Made by a program: the position numbers and the translations under genes
From: Vibrio sp. ES.051
Lineage (GTDB): Bacteria > Pseudomonadota > Gammaproteobacteria > Enterobacterales > Vibrionaceae
Direction of reading: 5' to 3'
DNA: 64,000 nucleotides
Assembly: GCF_002563795.1 (NCBI RefSeq)
Contig: NZ_PDJL01000006.1
Span: 310,001-374,000 of the forward strand
Shown here: piece after piece, positions 53,899-62,410 of the stretch
Layout: every line of letters begins with the position of its first letter
Position numbering within the stretch: the first letter of the stretch is position 1
The notes under the pieces: generated by a model
Told to the model about the DNA's origin: nothing
The model's database searches: none
The model's input: the letters and a program-made list of their open reading frames with translations, nothing else

Positions 53899-54592
53899 AA
53901 TATGAAACTCTTTCATTCAATAAAAAATCGGCAAATTTAAAATCTAGTTCTGTATCTATATCGATAGATGATTCATTGTCCATTAAATACGCATAACTAT
54001 CCTTTGAGTACTTCATCCCACAGACTTTAAAGGTATCTATATCAAAAATGTAAATTGCACCATTTAACCGATAAAAAACAGGCAGTTCTTGGTATCTTTT
54101 AGTATTTTTTTCTGGAATAAACCTCCCCATATTAAAGTCTTCAGGAAGAATATTTGCCCATAATGGAGAGTGTTCACATTGTGTCACTGTTACGACAGAT
54201 TTTGCTGATTTTTCTATGTAATACTCTAAAGATTTTTCAATATCTAGCGCGCTTCTTAAAGGAGATGTAGGTTGTAAAAGGACGATTATGTTTGCGTCTA
54301 TTTCATATTGTTCTAAACAATACAATAATAAGCTTTCAGTCGTTGCGCTATCTGAAGATAAATGAGATGGTCTTAATTCAGGCATATGCACGCCATGCTG
54401 TAAGGCAATATTACTTATCTCTCTGTCATCTGTGCTGACTAAAATTTCATCGATATATTTACACTCTTTAGCTGCATCTATCGTCCATGAAATCAAAGGT
54501 TTCCCAGCAAGATTTAGTACGTTTTTCCTTGGCAACCTTTTACTACCACCTCTAGCAGGTATAATAGCGATTACTTTTTGTTTCCCAATCAT
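53885..54592 (-). CDS. CMP-legionaminic/neuraminic acid synthetase
   Basis: 235 residues. KVIAIIPARGGSKRLPRKNV is the CTP-binding loop of CMP-nonulosonate synthetases, and ISWTIDAAKECKYIDEILVS with the LQPTSPLRSALDIEKSLE segment agrees. It activates a nonulosonic acid with CTP. Given the legionaminic enzymes upstream, the LegF role is the best guess. Its start overlaps the preceding PtmE-like gene by four bases (ATGA). Confidence 0.9.
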   Translation of the reverse strand: MIGKQKVIAIIPARGGSKRLPRKNVLNLAGKPLISWTIDAAKECKYIDEILVSTDDREISNIALQHGVHMPELRPSHLSSDSATTESLLLYCLEQYEIDANIIVLLQPTSPLRSALDIEKSLEYYIEKSAKSVVTVTQCEHSPLWANILPEDFNMGRFIPEKNTKRYQELPVFYRLNGAIYIFDIDTFKVCGMKYSKDSYAYLMDNESSIDIDTELDFKFADFLLNERVSYYAKS

Positions 54593-55653
54593 TCGTTTAT
54601 ACCTAAAGAAAGAATATCAACTTGAGCTTTTTTAAAATCGTCCATACGACCAATATCAAGCCAATATTCGTGAATTGGGAACATCAATACTTTTTGTCTC
54701 TCTTTCATATGTTGCTCGAGCAACGTAGGCATGTCGATTTTCTGATTCTTTTCTACTGATTGAATCACTCGAGGAGACACAACATAGATACCAGCGTTAA
54801 CAAAAAAGCGTTGAACTGGTTTTTCAACCATGCTGGTAATTTGATTACCGTCCCCATTAATAACACCATAAGGAATTTGGTAGTCGTACTCTCGAACACA
54901 CATCGTTGCATCTGCACCATTTTCTATATGGAAATTTAACAAACGCTCGAAGTCTACTTTAGTCAACACATCGCCATTGATCATAATTAATGGTAGATCT
55001 CTTGGCATATCGTCTGGTAGCAGGCCTAGCGCACCACCAGTGCCTAAAGGAGCCTCTTCGTGTACATATGAAATGCTAACCCCCAAATCAGTACCATCAC
55101 CAAAATGTTGGTGAATTTGTTCTGGCATGTAGTGCGTTGAAATGTAGAAATTGTTGAAGCCCGCTCTAATAAAACTCCTAATTACAGTTTCTAGAATGGG
55201 TTTATCACCAACTTTTAACATTGGTTTAGGACAGTTGTCCGTCAGCGGTCGTAAGCGAGTACCAAAACCACCAGACATAATGAATACTGGGTTCTGATAT
55301 TTGTCTTTACTCAGCGCACCGTGAAGAGTTTCTAAACCTACAACTTTGTTGTCTTGGTCAAGTAATGGAACCGATAGAATTTGCTTTCTTTCCATTAACT
55401 CTACAAGATGCTCTTTTTTTGTACCTTGCTCTGCGGTAACAGGCTCAGAATTCATCACCTTTGAAACCGAGTCGGTTAACGCCAGATCATTTAATAAGCC
55501 ACGTCGAATATCACCATCTGTAATCATGCCTAGAAGCTTTTTATCTTGATCAACAACCACAGCGACACGCAATGCTTCGCTGTTAATGATTTCTAATGCC
55601 TGCTTGATTGTACTTGATTCTGATATCAGCGTTTTTTGCCAACAATGACTCAT
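54589..55653 (-). CDS. CBS-domain nucleotidyltransferase (PtmE-like)
   Basis: 354 residues. Two CBS motifs (about 8-115: VVVDQDKKLLGMITDGDIRR) precede a sugar nucleotidyltransferase domain starting VFIMSGGFGTRLRPLTDNCP, with KPMLKVGDKPILE following. This is the arrangement of Campylobacter PtmE, which makes GDP-glucosamine for legionaminic acid in the GDP route. Its presence suggests the GDP-sugar pathway rather than the UDP pathway, or a mixed set. Overlaps both neighbours by four bases (ATGA). Confidence 0.88.
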   Translation of the reverse strand: MSHCWQKTLISESSTIKQALEIINSEALRVAVVVDQDKKLLGMITDGDIRRGLLNDLALTDSVSKVMNSEPVTAEQGTKKEHLVELMERKQILSVPLLDQDNKVVGLETLHGALSKDKYQNPVFIMSGGFGTRLRPLTDNCPKPMLKVGDKPILETVIRSFIRAGFNNFYISTHYMPEQIHQHFGDGTDLGVSISYVHEEAPLGTGGALGLLPDDMPRDLPLIMINGDVLTKVDFERLLNFHIENGADATMCVREYDYQIPYGVINGDGNQITSMVEKPVQRFFVNAGIYVVSPRVIQSVEKNQKIDMPTLLEQHMKERQKVLMFPIHEYWLDIGRMDDFKKAQVDILSLGINE

Positions 55654-56324
55654 ATTCTACCTTTTGTTTTATAAGAATTTGTTTTAATTACTGCTCTAGC
55701 AGGATATGCAATGGTATTTTCTTCTAAAGACTTAGTGAGACTAGTACCAGCCCCCACGATAGCGCCACTGCCAATAGATATCCCTTGGATAACCGTTGAA
55801 CCAGCTCCAACATAGACACTTTCTTTTGTCTTGACTTGACCACATAACGTTGCTTTAGGAGCAATATGGTTATAAGCACCTATTTTACAATCGTGCTCAA
55901 CCAAAGCGCCCGTATTGATTATACTATGGCTCCCCACTGTAGCCCCAGTCTGAATCATCGCCATAGGTAAAATCTGAGCACCAATTTCAATTTTAGAAAA
56001 AGGTGAAACGAATGCACTGTCAGCGATGACCGTCTCAAATTGATAACCTAATGAGAGAAAGTATTCATTAATTTTTTTCTTAAAGCCGGATTTGGGCATC
56101 ATTCCAATACCGTTGACCAAAAAAATCTTGTCTTTGTCAAACCTCAGAATATCTTCGTCTTTTTCAAGGATGGAAATTCCTTTAAATACAGAACGCTGAC
56201 TGACATCTTCAGGGCTTATCACGGCAAGTATGTTTCTTCCCTGCGTAAGCAGTATTTCAGCAAGAACGGAGGCATGACCGCCTCCACCAATCATTACAAT
56301 AGGAAGATTCACCTCATCACTCAA
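55650..56324 (-). CDS. NeuD/PglD-family acetyltransferase
   Basis: 224 residues. An N-terminal Rossmann-like part (IVMIGGGGHASVLAEILLTQ) and a left-handed beta-helix from about 110 with hexapeptide repeats (IGAQILPMAMIQTGATVGSH, ALVEHDCKIGAYNHIAPKAT). Acetyl-CoA-dependent N- or O-acetylation of the amino-sugar precursor; in the legionaminic route it corresponds to LegH. Overlaps neuB by eight bases. Confidence 0.85.
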   Translation of the reverse strand: MSDEVNLPIVMIGGGGHASVLAEILLTQGRNILAVISPEDVSQRSVFKGISILEKDEDILRFDKDKIFLVNGIGMMPKSGFKKKINEYFLSLGYQFETVIADSAFVSPFSKIEIGAQILPMAMIQTGATVGSHSIINTGALVEHDCKIGAYNHIAPKATLCGQVKTKESVYVGAGSTVIQGISIGSGAIVGAGTSLTKSLEENTIAYPARAVIKTNSYKTKGRI

Positions 56325-57390
56325 TGATCAACTCTCCTGCTTTGTATCCTTTGGTTGCTTTAGTGCTCAGAAGTTCCCAATAGCGATAAGGGGACAAACC
56401 AATGCCTGGACGCTTAATTGTGAGGTTAGATTCTGTTAACTCCTCGCCTTTTTCAATATCCTTTGCTGCTACTAAGCTTTTGCGTGCTACGGATTTGTTT
56501 TTCACTTCAGAAACTGTAGGAGTTTTTACGCTAGAGCCTAATGCAATCTCAATCTGACGGATGGCTTTTACCATTGCCTCTAGCTCTTGTGGCTCTAGAG
56601 AGGCTTTGTGGTCTGGACCTTCCATGTTTTTATCTAACGTAAAATGCTTCTCTATAAGAACAGCACCGCGAGCAACAGCCGCAATTGGAATCGTAATTCC
56701 TTCACTATGGTCCGAATAGCCTGCCGCCAAGTCAAATGCTCGCCCTAGCGTATCCATTGCTCTTAGGTTGATTTCTTCCATTGGAGCAGGATATTCCGTT
56801 GTACAATGAAGAATTGTTACTTTCTCTTTTAGCGCTTTTTGACCAGCTTCTGATGCATAAGCTTCTTGGAAACCTAGCATCGAAGGTTCTGCTTTTTCAT
56901 CTGTTGTATAACCGAAAGCAATCACTCCAAGAGCTGTCTCAATTTCGGAAAGTGTTGCCATACCTGTTGACACAATAAGATCACAACCAGTACGAGCATG
57001 AGCCAATACAAGAGGAGCGTTCGTTAACTCACCGGAAGGCAACTTCAAGCGCGTTAAACCAAGATCATTGACTAAGAAATCTAAACTTTCTAAATCGAAA
57101 GCTGTTGATAGAAACTCAATACCAAGCGAACCACAGTATTTGACGAGATCATGGTGGGTCTCGTACGACAGTTCTAAACGGCTTAACATCGCTAACTGAG
57201 ACTCTTGCTTTTGAGTATTTGTTACTTGATATTCAGCTTGCTTAGCCTCTTCGGTAACTAGGTTTTTTGCTTTAAAAGTTTGGAACTTTACTATATCCGC
57301 TCCAGCTTTGTGAGCTGCATCGACCAAAGAAAATGCTAGTTCTTCTTGGCCGTTATGGTTTACACCCGCTTCGGCAATAATCAAGGTCAT
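56317..57390 (-). CDS. neuB: N-acylneuraminate/legionaminate synthase
   Basis: 357 residues. TIM barrel with LIIAEAGVNHNGQEELAFSL, GADIVKFQTFKAKNLV, YSDHSEGITIPIAAVARGAV and EKHFTLDK, then a C-terminal SAF antifreeze-like domain (VAAKDIEKGEELTESNLTIK). Condenses a 2,4-diacetamido hexose with phosphoenolpyruvate to the nonulosonic acid. With LegB/LegC-like genes present, N,N'-diacetyllegionaminic acid (LegI) is more likely than sialic acid. Confidence 0.93.
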   Translation of the reverse strand: MTLIIAEAGVNHNGQEELAFSLVDAAHKAGADIVKFQTFKAKNLVTEEAKQAEYQVTNTQKQESQLAMLSRLELSYETHHDLVKYCGSLGIEFLSTAFDLESLDFLVNDLGLTRLKLPSGELTNAPLVLAHARTGCDLIVSTGMATLSEIETALGVIAFGYTTDEKAEPSMLGFQEAYASEAGQKALKEKVTILHCTTEYPAPMEEINLRAMDTLGRAFDLAAGYSDHSEGITIPIAAVARGAVLIEKHFTLDKNMEGPDHKASLEPQELEAMVKAIRQIEIALGSSVKTPTVSEVKNKSVARKSLVAAKDIEKGEELTESNLTIKRPGIGLSPYRYWELLSTKATKGYKAGELIIE

Positions 57391-57397
57391 TATTGTC

Positions 57398-58591
57398 TCA
57401 CTCTACTTTCTTGTTTAAGTCAGGTTCAATGTTTACATCATAAAAAGACTTACAAGGATCAAAATCCAGTCCTTTAATCATCTCTATGACTTGCTTGCTA
57501 CTATCACCTTGCCCGTAGGGATTCGCAATATTTTCATCTTCAGCTTTATACTTTCGGCTCACAGCGAGGCCAATCGCGTTACTGATGGATTCTTTCGTAG
57601 CAGTGGTGTTTAAAACACTTTTTGCGGCCAAGCGTCCCTTTTGTCTGGCCCCTAAATTCACTGTAGGAACATCAAAGGCTGGTACTTCAATAATACCACT
57701 CGACGAATTACCAATAACTGCAGTCGCGTGCTTTACCGAGCTCAAATAACGCACTTGCCCTAGTGATGGGATTGCCAAGACACGTTTTGGTTGACTTGCC
57801 GCATAATCTTCTAGCATTGGGATAATGCGTCGACCACCGTCATCGGCGTTAGGGTAAGTCAATATAACTTGATGATCAGGGTATTCATCCAATGCGTCTA
57901 AAAGCGACTGAAAGCTTTCCTCTGGAGATTCATTACCCAAAGTAACAGGGTGATAAGTAACAACAAAATAAGGCTCTGTGAGTTCAAAACTTAGTGATTC
58001 ACTCAACTCAGAAACCGTCATAAAAGACGCTCGGTTTAGGTGATCTAGGCCAATTGCACCAATATTTCTTACACGTGCTGGTGATTCACCAAGTTGAATC
58101 ACTCGGTTTCGGTATTCGTCTGTCGATGTCCCATGTAGGTAACTCAACTTGGTAATCGCATGACGAATTGCATCGTCATAAGCACCTTCTGTTATTTCAC
58201 CACCATGAAGGTGAATGATCGGAATACGAAGTATCATAGCCGTTTGCGCTGCAGCGAGCGCTTCAAAGCGATCCCCTAGAATGACAAGAACATCTGGCGC
58301 TAGTCGCGACAAGGCATCGGCAAACCCTAAGACACCCAGCCCCATACTTTTCGCTGTACCTACAGCGGAATCAGAAGACAACAAAATCTCTATTTTCTCA
58401 TCGATATTGAAGCCATCTTTTTCAATTTGTTTGTAAGTATCACCGAATTCCGGTGATAGGTGCATACCAGAAACAAGCAATTGAAGTGTTAGGTCAGGAT
58501 CGCTTTGTATGTCCTTTAAAAGCCAAAAGAGCAGACCATACTCTGCTCTTGTACCAGTAAAGACCGCAACCTTTTTATCTGTCTGCGTCAT
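57398..58591 (-). CDS. neuC: Hydrolysing UDP-sugar 2-epimerase (NeuC/LegG)
   Basis: 397 residues, GT-B-like epimerase. VAVFTGTRAEYGLLFWLLKD at the start, IIHLHGGEITEGAYDDAIRH, and HATAVIGNSSSGIIEVPAFD are family hallmarks. It removes UDP while inverting C2, giving the free 2,4-diacetamido mannose-type sugar used by neuB. In the context of the dehydratase and aminotransferase it should act as LegG on UDP-diNAc-bacillosamine. Confidence 0.92.
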   Translation of the reverse strand: MTQTDKKVAVFTGTRAEYGLLFWLLKDIQSDPDLTLQLLVSGMHLSPEFGDTYKQIEKDGFNIDEKIEILLSSDSAVGTAKSMGLGVLGFADALSRLAPDVLVILGDRFEALAAAQTAMILRIPIIHLHGGEITEGAYDDAIRHAITKLSYLHGTSTDEYRNRVIQLGESPARVRNIGAIGLDHLNRASFMTVSELSESLSFELTEPYFVVTYHPVTLGNESPEESFQSLLDALDEYPDHQVILTYPNADDGGRRIIPMLEDYAASQPKRVLAIPSLGQVRYLSSVKHATAVIGNSSSGIIEVPAFDVPTVNLGARQKGRLAAKSVLNTTATKESISNAIGLAVSRKYKAEDENIANPYGQGDSSKQVIEMIKGLDFDPCKSFYDVNIEPDLNKKVE

Positions 58592-58608
58592 GTATGTATT
58601 AAACCTAC

Positions 58609-59760
58609 TTAGCCTTTGATTTCCACTGGGGTACTTGGAAGATTGATTAGGTGCGCCTCAAAAAACTCTGAGTAAGTTAGATCACCACGTATTGCATTCT
58701 CAAACATAGGTAATCTGTGCATGAGCTGCCAAATAGGTCGAGTCATTACGCCTGAACCATTTGTGCCTTTAAGTACCTCTTCGCGACTTTCTTTATCCGG
58801 ACAAATGACAGCATTTAGCCAATAGTTTGACTTCGCATACTCAGGCTCAGTGACAAAGTTAAAATCTGTACCTTTGAAGAAGTTTTTATAGCTTTCTGCA
58901 AGCAATCTCTTTTGCTTCAAATACTGCTCGATAACTTCCATCTGAGCACATCCCAGAGCAGCATTCAGGTTAGGCATACGGTAGTTAAAGCCAGGTTCAT
59001 CATGGAAAAACTCATACGGATGAGGAACTTTTGCTGTCGTCGTGACATACTTAGTACGCACACCTAATTCTTGAGTCTTACATAACACCATGCCACCACC
59101 ACCTGTGGTGATGATCTTATTTCCATTGAAGCTGACAGCACCAAAATCACCAATAGTACCGGTGTGTTTGCCTTTATAGAACGAGCCTAGGCTTTCTGCG
59201 GCATCTTCAACCAACGTGATGTTCCATTTCAAGCAAACAGCAACCAGTTCATCAAGCTCCACAGGGTGACCAAATGTATGCATAGGAATAACAGCTTTAA
59301 TTCTCTTACCTGTTTGTTTATGAATACAACCAATCTTGGTTACTTCTCCATGCTCATTTAAAAAAGCATCTACAGCTTTAGGACAAAGTCCTAAGCTCAC
59401 CGGAGAAACATCCACAAAGATCGGCTCGGCCCCCATATGATATAGAGCATTACAGGTGGCAACGAAAGTCAAAGCTTGCGTGATAACAAGGTCATCTCGT
59501 TGAACATCAGCCATATACAAAGCCGCATGCAATGCCGCCGTGCCATTAACTGTCGCTACCGCTTTAGCCGTGCCAGTATAAGCTTCTATCTTTCGCTCAA
59601 AGTCATCAACAAACTTACCTACGCTAGAAACAAACGTACTTTCAATCGTTTCCATTACGTAAGCTTTTTCGTTGCCATCGAACGTTGGACAGTGCAATGG
59701 AATAAACTCGTTGGTTTTGTAGGTATCCCTAACAAACTCAACAATAGATGCTGCCTTCAT
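58609..59760 (-). CDS. legC: LegC-family PLP aminotransferase
   Basis: 383 residues of the DegT/DnrJ/EryC1 class. ATVNGTAALHAALYMA (PLP phosphate site), LVEDAAESLGSFYKGKHTGT, SFNGNKIITTGGGGMVLCKT, where the Lys of NGNKI is the Schiff-base lysine, and NYRMPNLNAALGCAQ. It adds the C4 amino group to the 4-keto product of the dehydratase upstream. The N-terminus FVRDTYKTNEFIPLHCPTFD matches LegC members. Confidence 0.92.
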   Translation of the reverse strand: MKAASIVEFVRDTYKTNEFIPLHCPTFDGNEKAYVMETIESTFVSSVGKFVDDFERKIEAYTGTAKAVATVNGTAALHAALYMADVQRDDLVITQALTFVATCNALYHMGAEPIFVDVSPVSLGLCPKAVDAFLNEHGEVTKIGCIHKQTGKRIKAVIPMHTFGHPVELDELVAVCLKWNITLVEDAAESLGSFYKGKHTGTIGDFGAVSFNGNKIITTGGGGMVLCKTQELGVRTKYVTTTAKVPHPYEFFHDEPGFNYRMPNLNAALGCAQMEVIEQYLKQKRLLAESYKNFFKGTDFNFVTEPEYAKSNYWLNAVICPDKESREEVLKGTNGSGVMTRPIWQLMHRLPMFENAIRGDLTYSEFFEAHLINLPSTPVEIKG

Positions 59761-59777
59761 TGTTTGCTTTGCTCCAC

Positions 59778-60968
59778 TTACATCTTGCTATCGAGGTATT
59801 TACCCGTTTCTTTGTGCCCAAAATCAGGGATCATTGTAAAAAACAGTTTTACAATTTTATCCTTAGTCCAAGCCCGTTCGCCTTTCATCTCAGAAATACT
59901 ATCTTCAAAGAAAGTTAGTAGATCTTGCTCATAAACTGATTCATTTTTGATGATACCTAAGTTTTCAAAGCGCGCCATATCAAGGACTTCTTTATCAGTG
60001 AAGAACTCTTCAAAATCCTTCTCACCAGTAGTGTCACTCGATGTAAATAAACATGGCCATTTACCTTGTTCTGGTAGCGTTTGTACCAGTTGACGAGCTT
60101 CTTTTTCTGTCTCACATAAATGAGGTTCGTAGCCAAGCTGCTCTAAATATTTCACTGCAATATCAGCAAATGAAATAAGATGTAGGGCCTCACTTAATTT
60201 AGGGAAAAATATATCGCGGTTTTCACCAAATAGACACGACATTAGGCACAGCTCACCTGACTCTTGAGGTGTAACAAAGTAACGTTTGATATCATTTGGA
60301 GCTACGATTGGCTGACGCTTTTGAATGCGTTGGTTAAACCCATGTAGCAGCGAACCATCAGAAAAAGCGACATTAGCGAAACGTGCTGTAGAGATAGCAA
60401 TTTGTTCACTTTTACGCATTAGGAACATTTCCATAATCCGCTTTGAAGCACCCATCATATTGACTGGATTTGCGGCTTTATCCGTTGAAACACAGAAATA
60501 TTTTTTAGCTCCAGCGTCAATTGACTGCTGAATGGTTTTATCGGTATTGAACACGTTCACATCGATCATTCGCATCAATGTGTAAGGGTCTTTCTCACTT
60601 CTCACATGCTTAAGTGCTGATAAGTTCAACACATAATCAAACTTCCCATCGGCTTTAATGAATGCATCATACTCCAGAGAACCAATGTCTAAAGCGAATG
60701 TCTGAAAGTCACCATCGATGTACCCTAATGAACTACGAATATCTCGTACTAACTCAACCATATTGTTTTCGCTAATATCAACAACATGCAGTTTTTTCGG
60801 ATTACGCTTAAAAATCTCTTTGGTGACAGCTTGGCCAATCGAGCCTGCGCCACCTAAAACTAAGAATCTTGATTCCGATACCATACGCTTTAACTCAGTT
60901 TCATGAGTTGAGATATCGGCACTAAATAACTCTTTTTCTCGTCCGATAAGAGGCAAAATATTACTCAT
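59778..60968 (-). CDS. legB: LegB-type NDP-GlcNAc 4,6-dehydratase
   Basis: 396 residues from the ATG at 60968, preferred because AGGA lies at proper distance; an upstream ATG would add 11 residues. Rossmann motif FLVLGGAGSIGQAVTKEIFK, catalytic pattern VSTDKAANPVNMMGASKRIM, FANVAFSDGSLL. Soluble, unlike the CapD-type enzyme at 43708. First gene of the nonulosonic acid operon, so probably the first step of legionaminic acid synthesis. Confidence 0.9.
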   Translation of the reverse strand: MSNILPLIGREKELFSADISTHETELKRMVSESRFLVLGGAGSIGQAVTKEIFKRNPKKLHVVDISENNMVELVRDIRSSLGYIDGDFQTFALDIGSLEYDAFIKADGKFDYVLNLSALKHVRSEKDPYTLMRMIDVNVFNTDKTIQQSIDAGAKKYFCVSTDKAANPVNMMGASKRIMEMFLMRKSEQIAISTARFANVAFSDGSLLHGFNQRIQKRQPIVAPNDIKRYFVTPQESGELCLMSCLFGENRDIFFPKLSEALHLISFADIAVKYLEQLGYEPHLCETEKEARQLVQTLPEQGKWPCLFTSSDTTGEKDFEEFFTDKEVLDMARFENLGIIKNESVYEQDLLTFFEDSISEMKGERAWTKDKIVKLFFTMIPDFGHKETGKYLDSKM

Positions 60969-61003
60969 ATTTTCGATTCCTAATTCGTGTTTTTTCATCA
61001 TTT

Positions 61004-61054
61004 AATCTCAGGAGTGAGATTAGAACTGAGACACTTTCTATTCATTTTGAGACA
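61004..61054. promoter_or_regulatory. TGAGA-type palindrome and repeated TGAGACA sites before legB
   Basis: AATCTCA-GGAG-TGAGATT (61004-61021) is a perfect 7-bp palindrome with a four-base centre, 36 bases upstream of the legB start. TGAGACA follows at 61027 and 61048, 21 bases (two helical turns) apart. The same half-site forms the palindrome at 43372-43393. Confidence 0.5.
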
Positions 61055-61123
61055 GTTTATTTTCACTATCTCTTTGTAATTTATTGATTTAGGTATTTTT
61101 CTCTAGCCCGCCCCAATAGCCCC

Positions 61124-61140
61124 TTTTTTTTTTTTTTTTT
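61124..61140. repeat. T17 homopolymer tract (A17 on the coding strand of the locus)
   Basis: Seventeen consecutive T at 61124-61140, followed by A and six more T. It lies between wzz and legB in the leader region of the leg operon, a site where slippage could vary promoter spacing. It may also be sequencing-sensitive. Confidence 0.85.
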
Positions 61141-61176
61141 ATTTTTTATTACTATTTATCCGCCTAAGAGAAGAAA

Positions 61177-62169
61177 CTAAGCCATGCTCTCTTCAGGCGT
61201 TTCTTCTTTACGAAACGCAAAACGACCCAACACTATCGCAACACCTAACATGCCACCAAGCAAGGTCCCTAGAACACAAATAAGGGCCCGTTTGGGGCTA
61301 TCTTTTAGCTCTGGCACTACCGCTGGGTCAACCACTTTAAACACAAACTCTTCTTGCACTTCTGCTAGCATCAAGCTTTTCGTTTGCTCTTCTATGAGTT
61401 TGTAAAAGGTACTTTGCATGTCGGCTACCGCGGTTTTTTGTAATTGTGTATTGAGATAAGCTAAGTTTTGTGAGACTTCTGCTATTGTGCGTTCTCGCAT
61501 CACTTTGTTAATGTCTTCGACTAACCAGTTGACCCATTGTTGCGCTATGTAGGGAGAATAGTGCTTAACTGCTACTGTATATAAACCCGTTTCTTTATCT
61601 TGATTTACACTGATAGTGTCTTTACTAAATACTTCAAATGCTTCTTGTGCTGTTGGTTTTACACCGCGTAGCCCCTGCGGTTCACGGAGCCATTCACCGG
61701 TTGAAGCATTATATATTTCTTCATCAAGAATGAGCTTGTTATGTGTTATATCCCACTCTTTTGCTGCCATTAAAGGCACAAGTAATTCATGTTTGCTAAT
61801 GAAGGCTTCGATAAATTGGCGCGACTTCATTACTTGCACTGCCAAGTCGGTTTGTGATGATTCCGCGCCGCCTAAGTTAACCCCTGCCAGTGCCGCGAGA
61901 CCGCCTAGCTGTCCCGCCATTTTTGATAATCCACCACCGTTAGAACTTTCTGCAGGCGAAAGTAGCGCATCAGCTTTGTAAATATTCGGTAGGCTTAATG
62001 CGTAAAGGACTGCACCTACGGCAAACACAAAGGTGGTCACGATGATGAGCCATTTACCTTTCCACAATGCCATAAACAATTCACGGAGATCGATTTCATC
62101 TTCAGCGAGTTGAGGTTGGTATGGAGGATTTGGTAAATAGTGTTGTGGATGTTCTTTTTGTGGTTCCAT
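61177..62169 (-). CDS. wzz: Wzz-type chain length determinant (OtnB-like)
   Basis: 330 residues, typical Wzz plan: N-terminal membrane helix (about 36-58, WLIIVTTFVFAVGAVLYAL), a long periplasmic helical part with a Gly-rich stretch (GLSKMAGQLGGLAALAGVNL), and a second C-terminal helix (about 296-318) after PELKDSPKRALI. EIDLRELFMALWKGKW precedes TM1. It sets the modal length of the polymer. Located between the SLBB export gene and the leg operon, as the Wzz-like OtnB follows OtnA in V. cholerae O139. Confidence 0.9.
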   Translation of the reverse strand: MEPQKEHPQHYLPNPPYQPQLAEDEIDLRELFMALWKGKWLIIVTTFVFAVGAVLYALSLPNIYKADALLSPAESSNGGGLSKMAGQLGGLAALAGVNLGGAESSQTDLAVQVMKSRQFIEAFISKHELLVPLMAAKEWDITHNKLILDEEIYNASTGEWLREPQGLRGVKPTAQEAFEVFSKDTISVNQDKETGLYTVAVKHYSPYIAQQWVNWLVEDINKVMRERTIAEVSQNLAYLNTQLQKTAVADMQSTFYKLIEEQTKSLMLAEVQEEFVFKVVDPAVVPELKDSPKRALICVLGTLLGGMLGVAIVLGRFAFRKEETPEESMA

Positions 62170-62372
62170 GGGTGTTATAAAGTCCTAGCTGCCTAGAGCT
62201 TAGTATTCAGAATACTAGGCTTGGAAATTAGTAAAATCGATAAATTTTCGAATACTATGAGTGAATAGCGGTAACTACATACTTTTAGAGTGCAATTAAT
62301 CACTGCGATCTCGCCTAGTCTTGTCGAATGACGTAAACATGCTCGGCATACGGTGATATTACATTCAGGAGT

Positions 62373-62403
62373 TAGGTCCTAGAGATCTCGTTCTTAGGAC
62401 CTA
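62373..62403. repeat. Inverted repeat downstream of the export gene
   Basis: TAGGTCCTA and TAGGACCTA (9-bp arms, 13-base loop) lie eight bases past the export gene stop. No T run follows on the minus strand, so it may be a weak terminator or an RNA-stabilising hairpin between export gene and wzz. Confidence 0.5.
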
Positions 62404-62410
62404 CCTTTTC

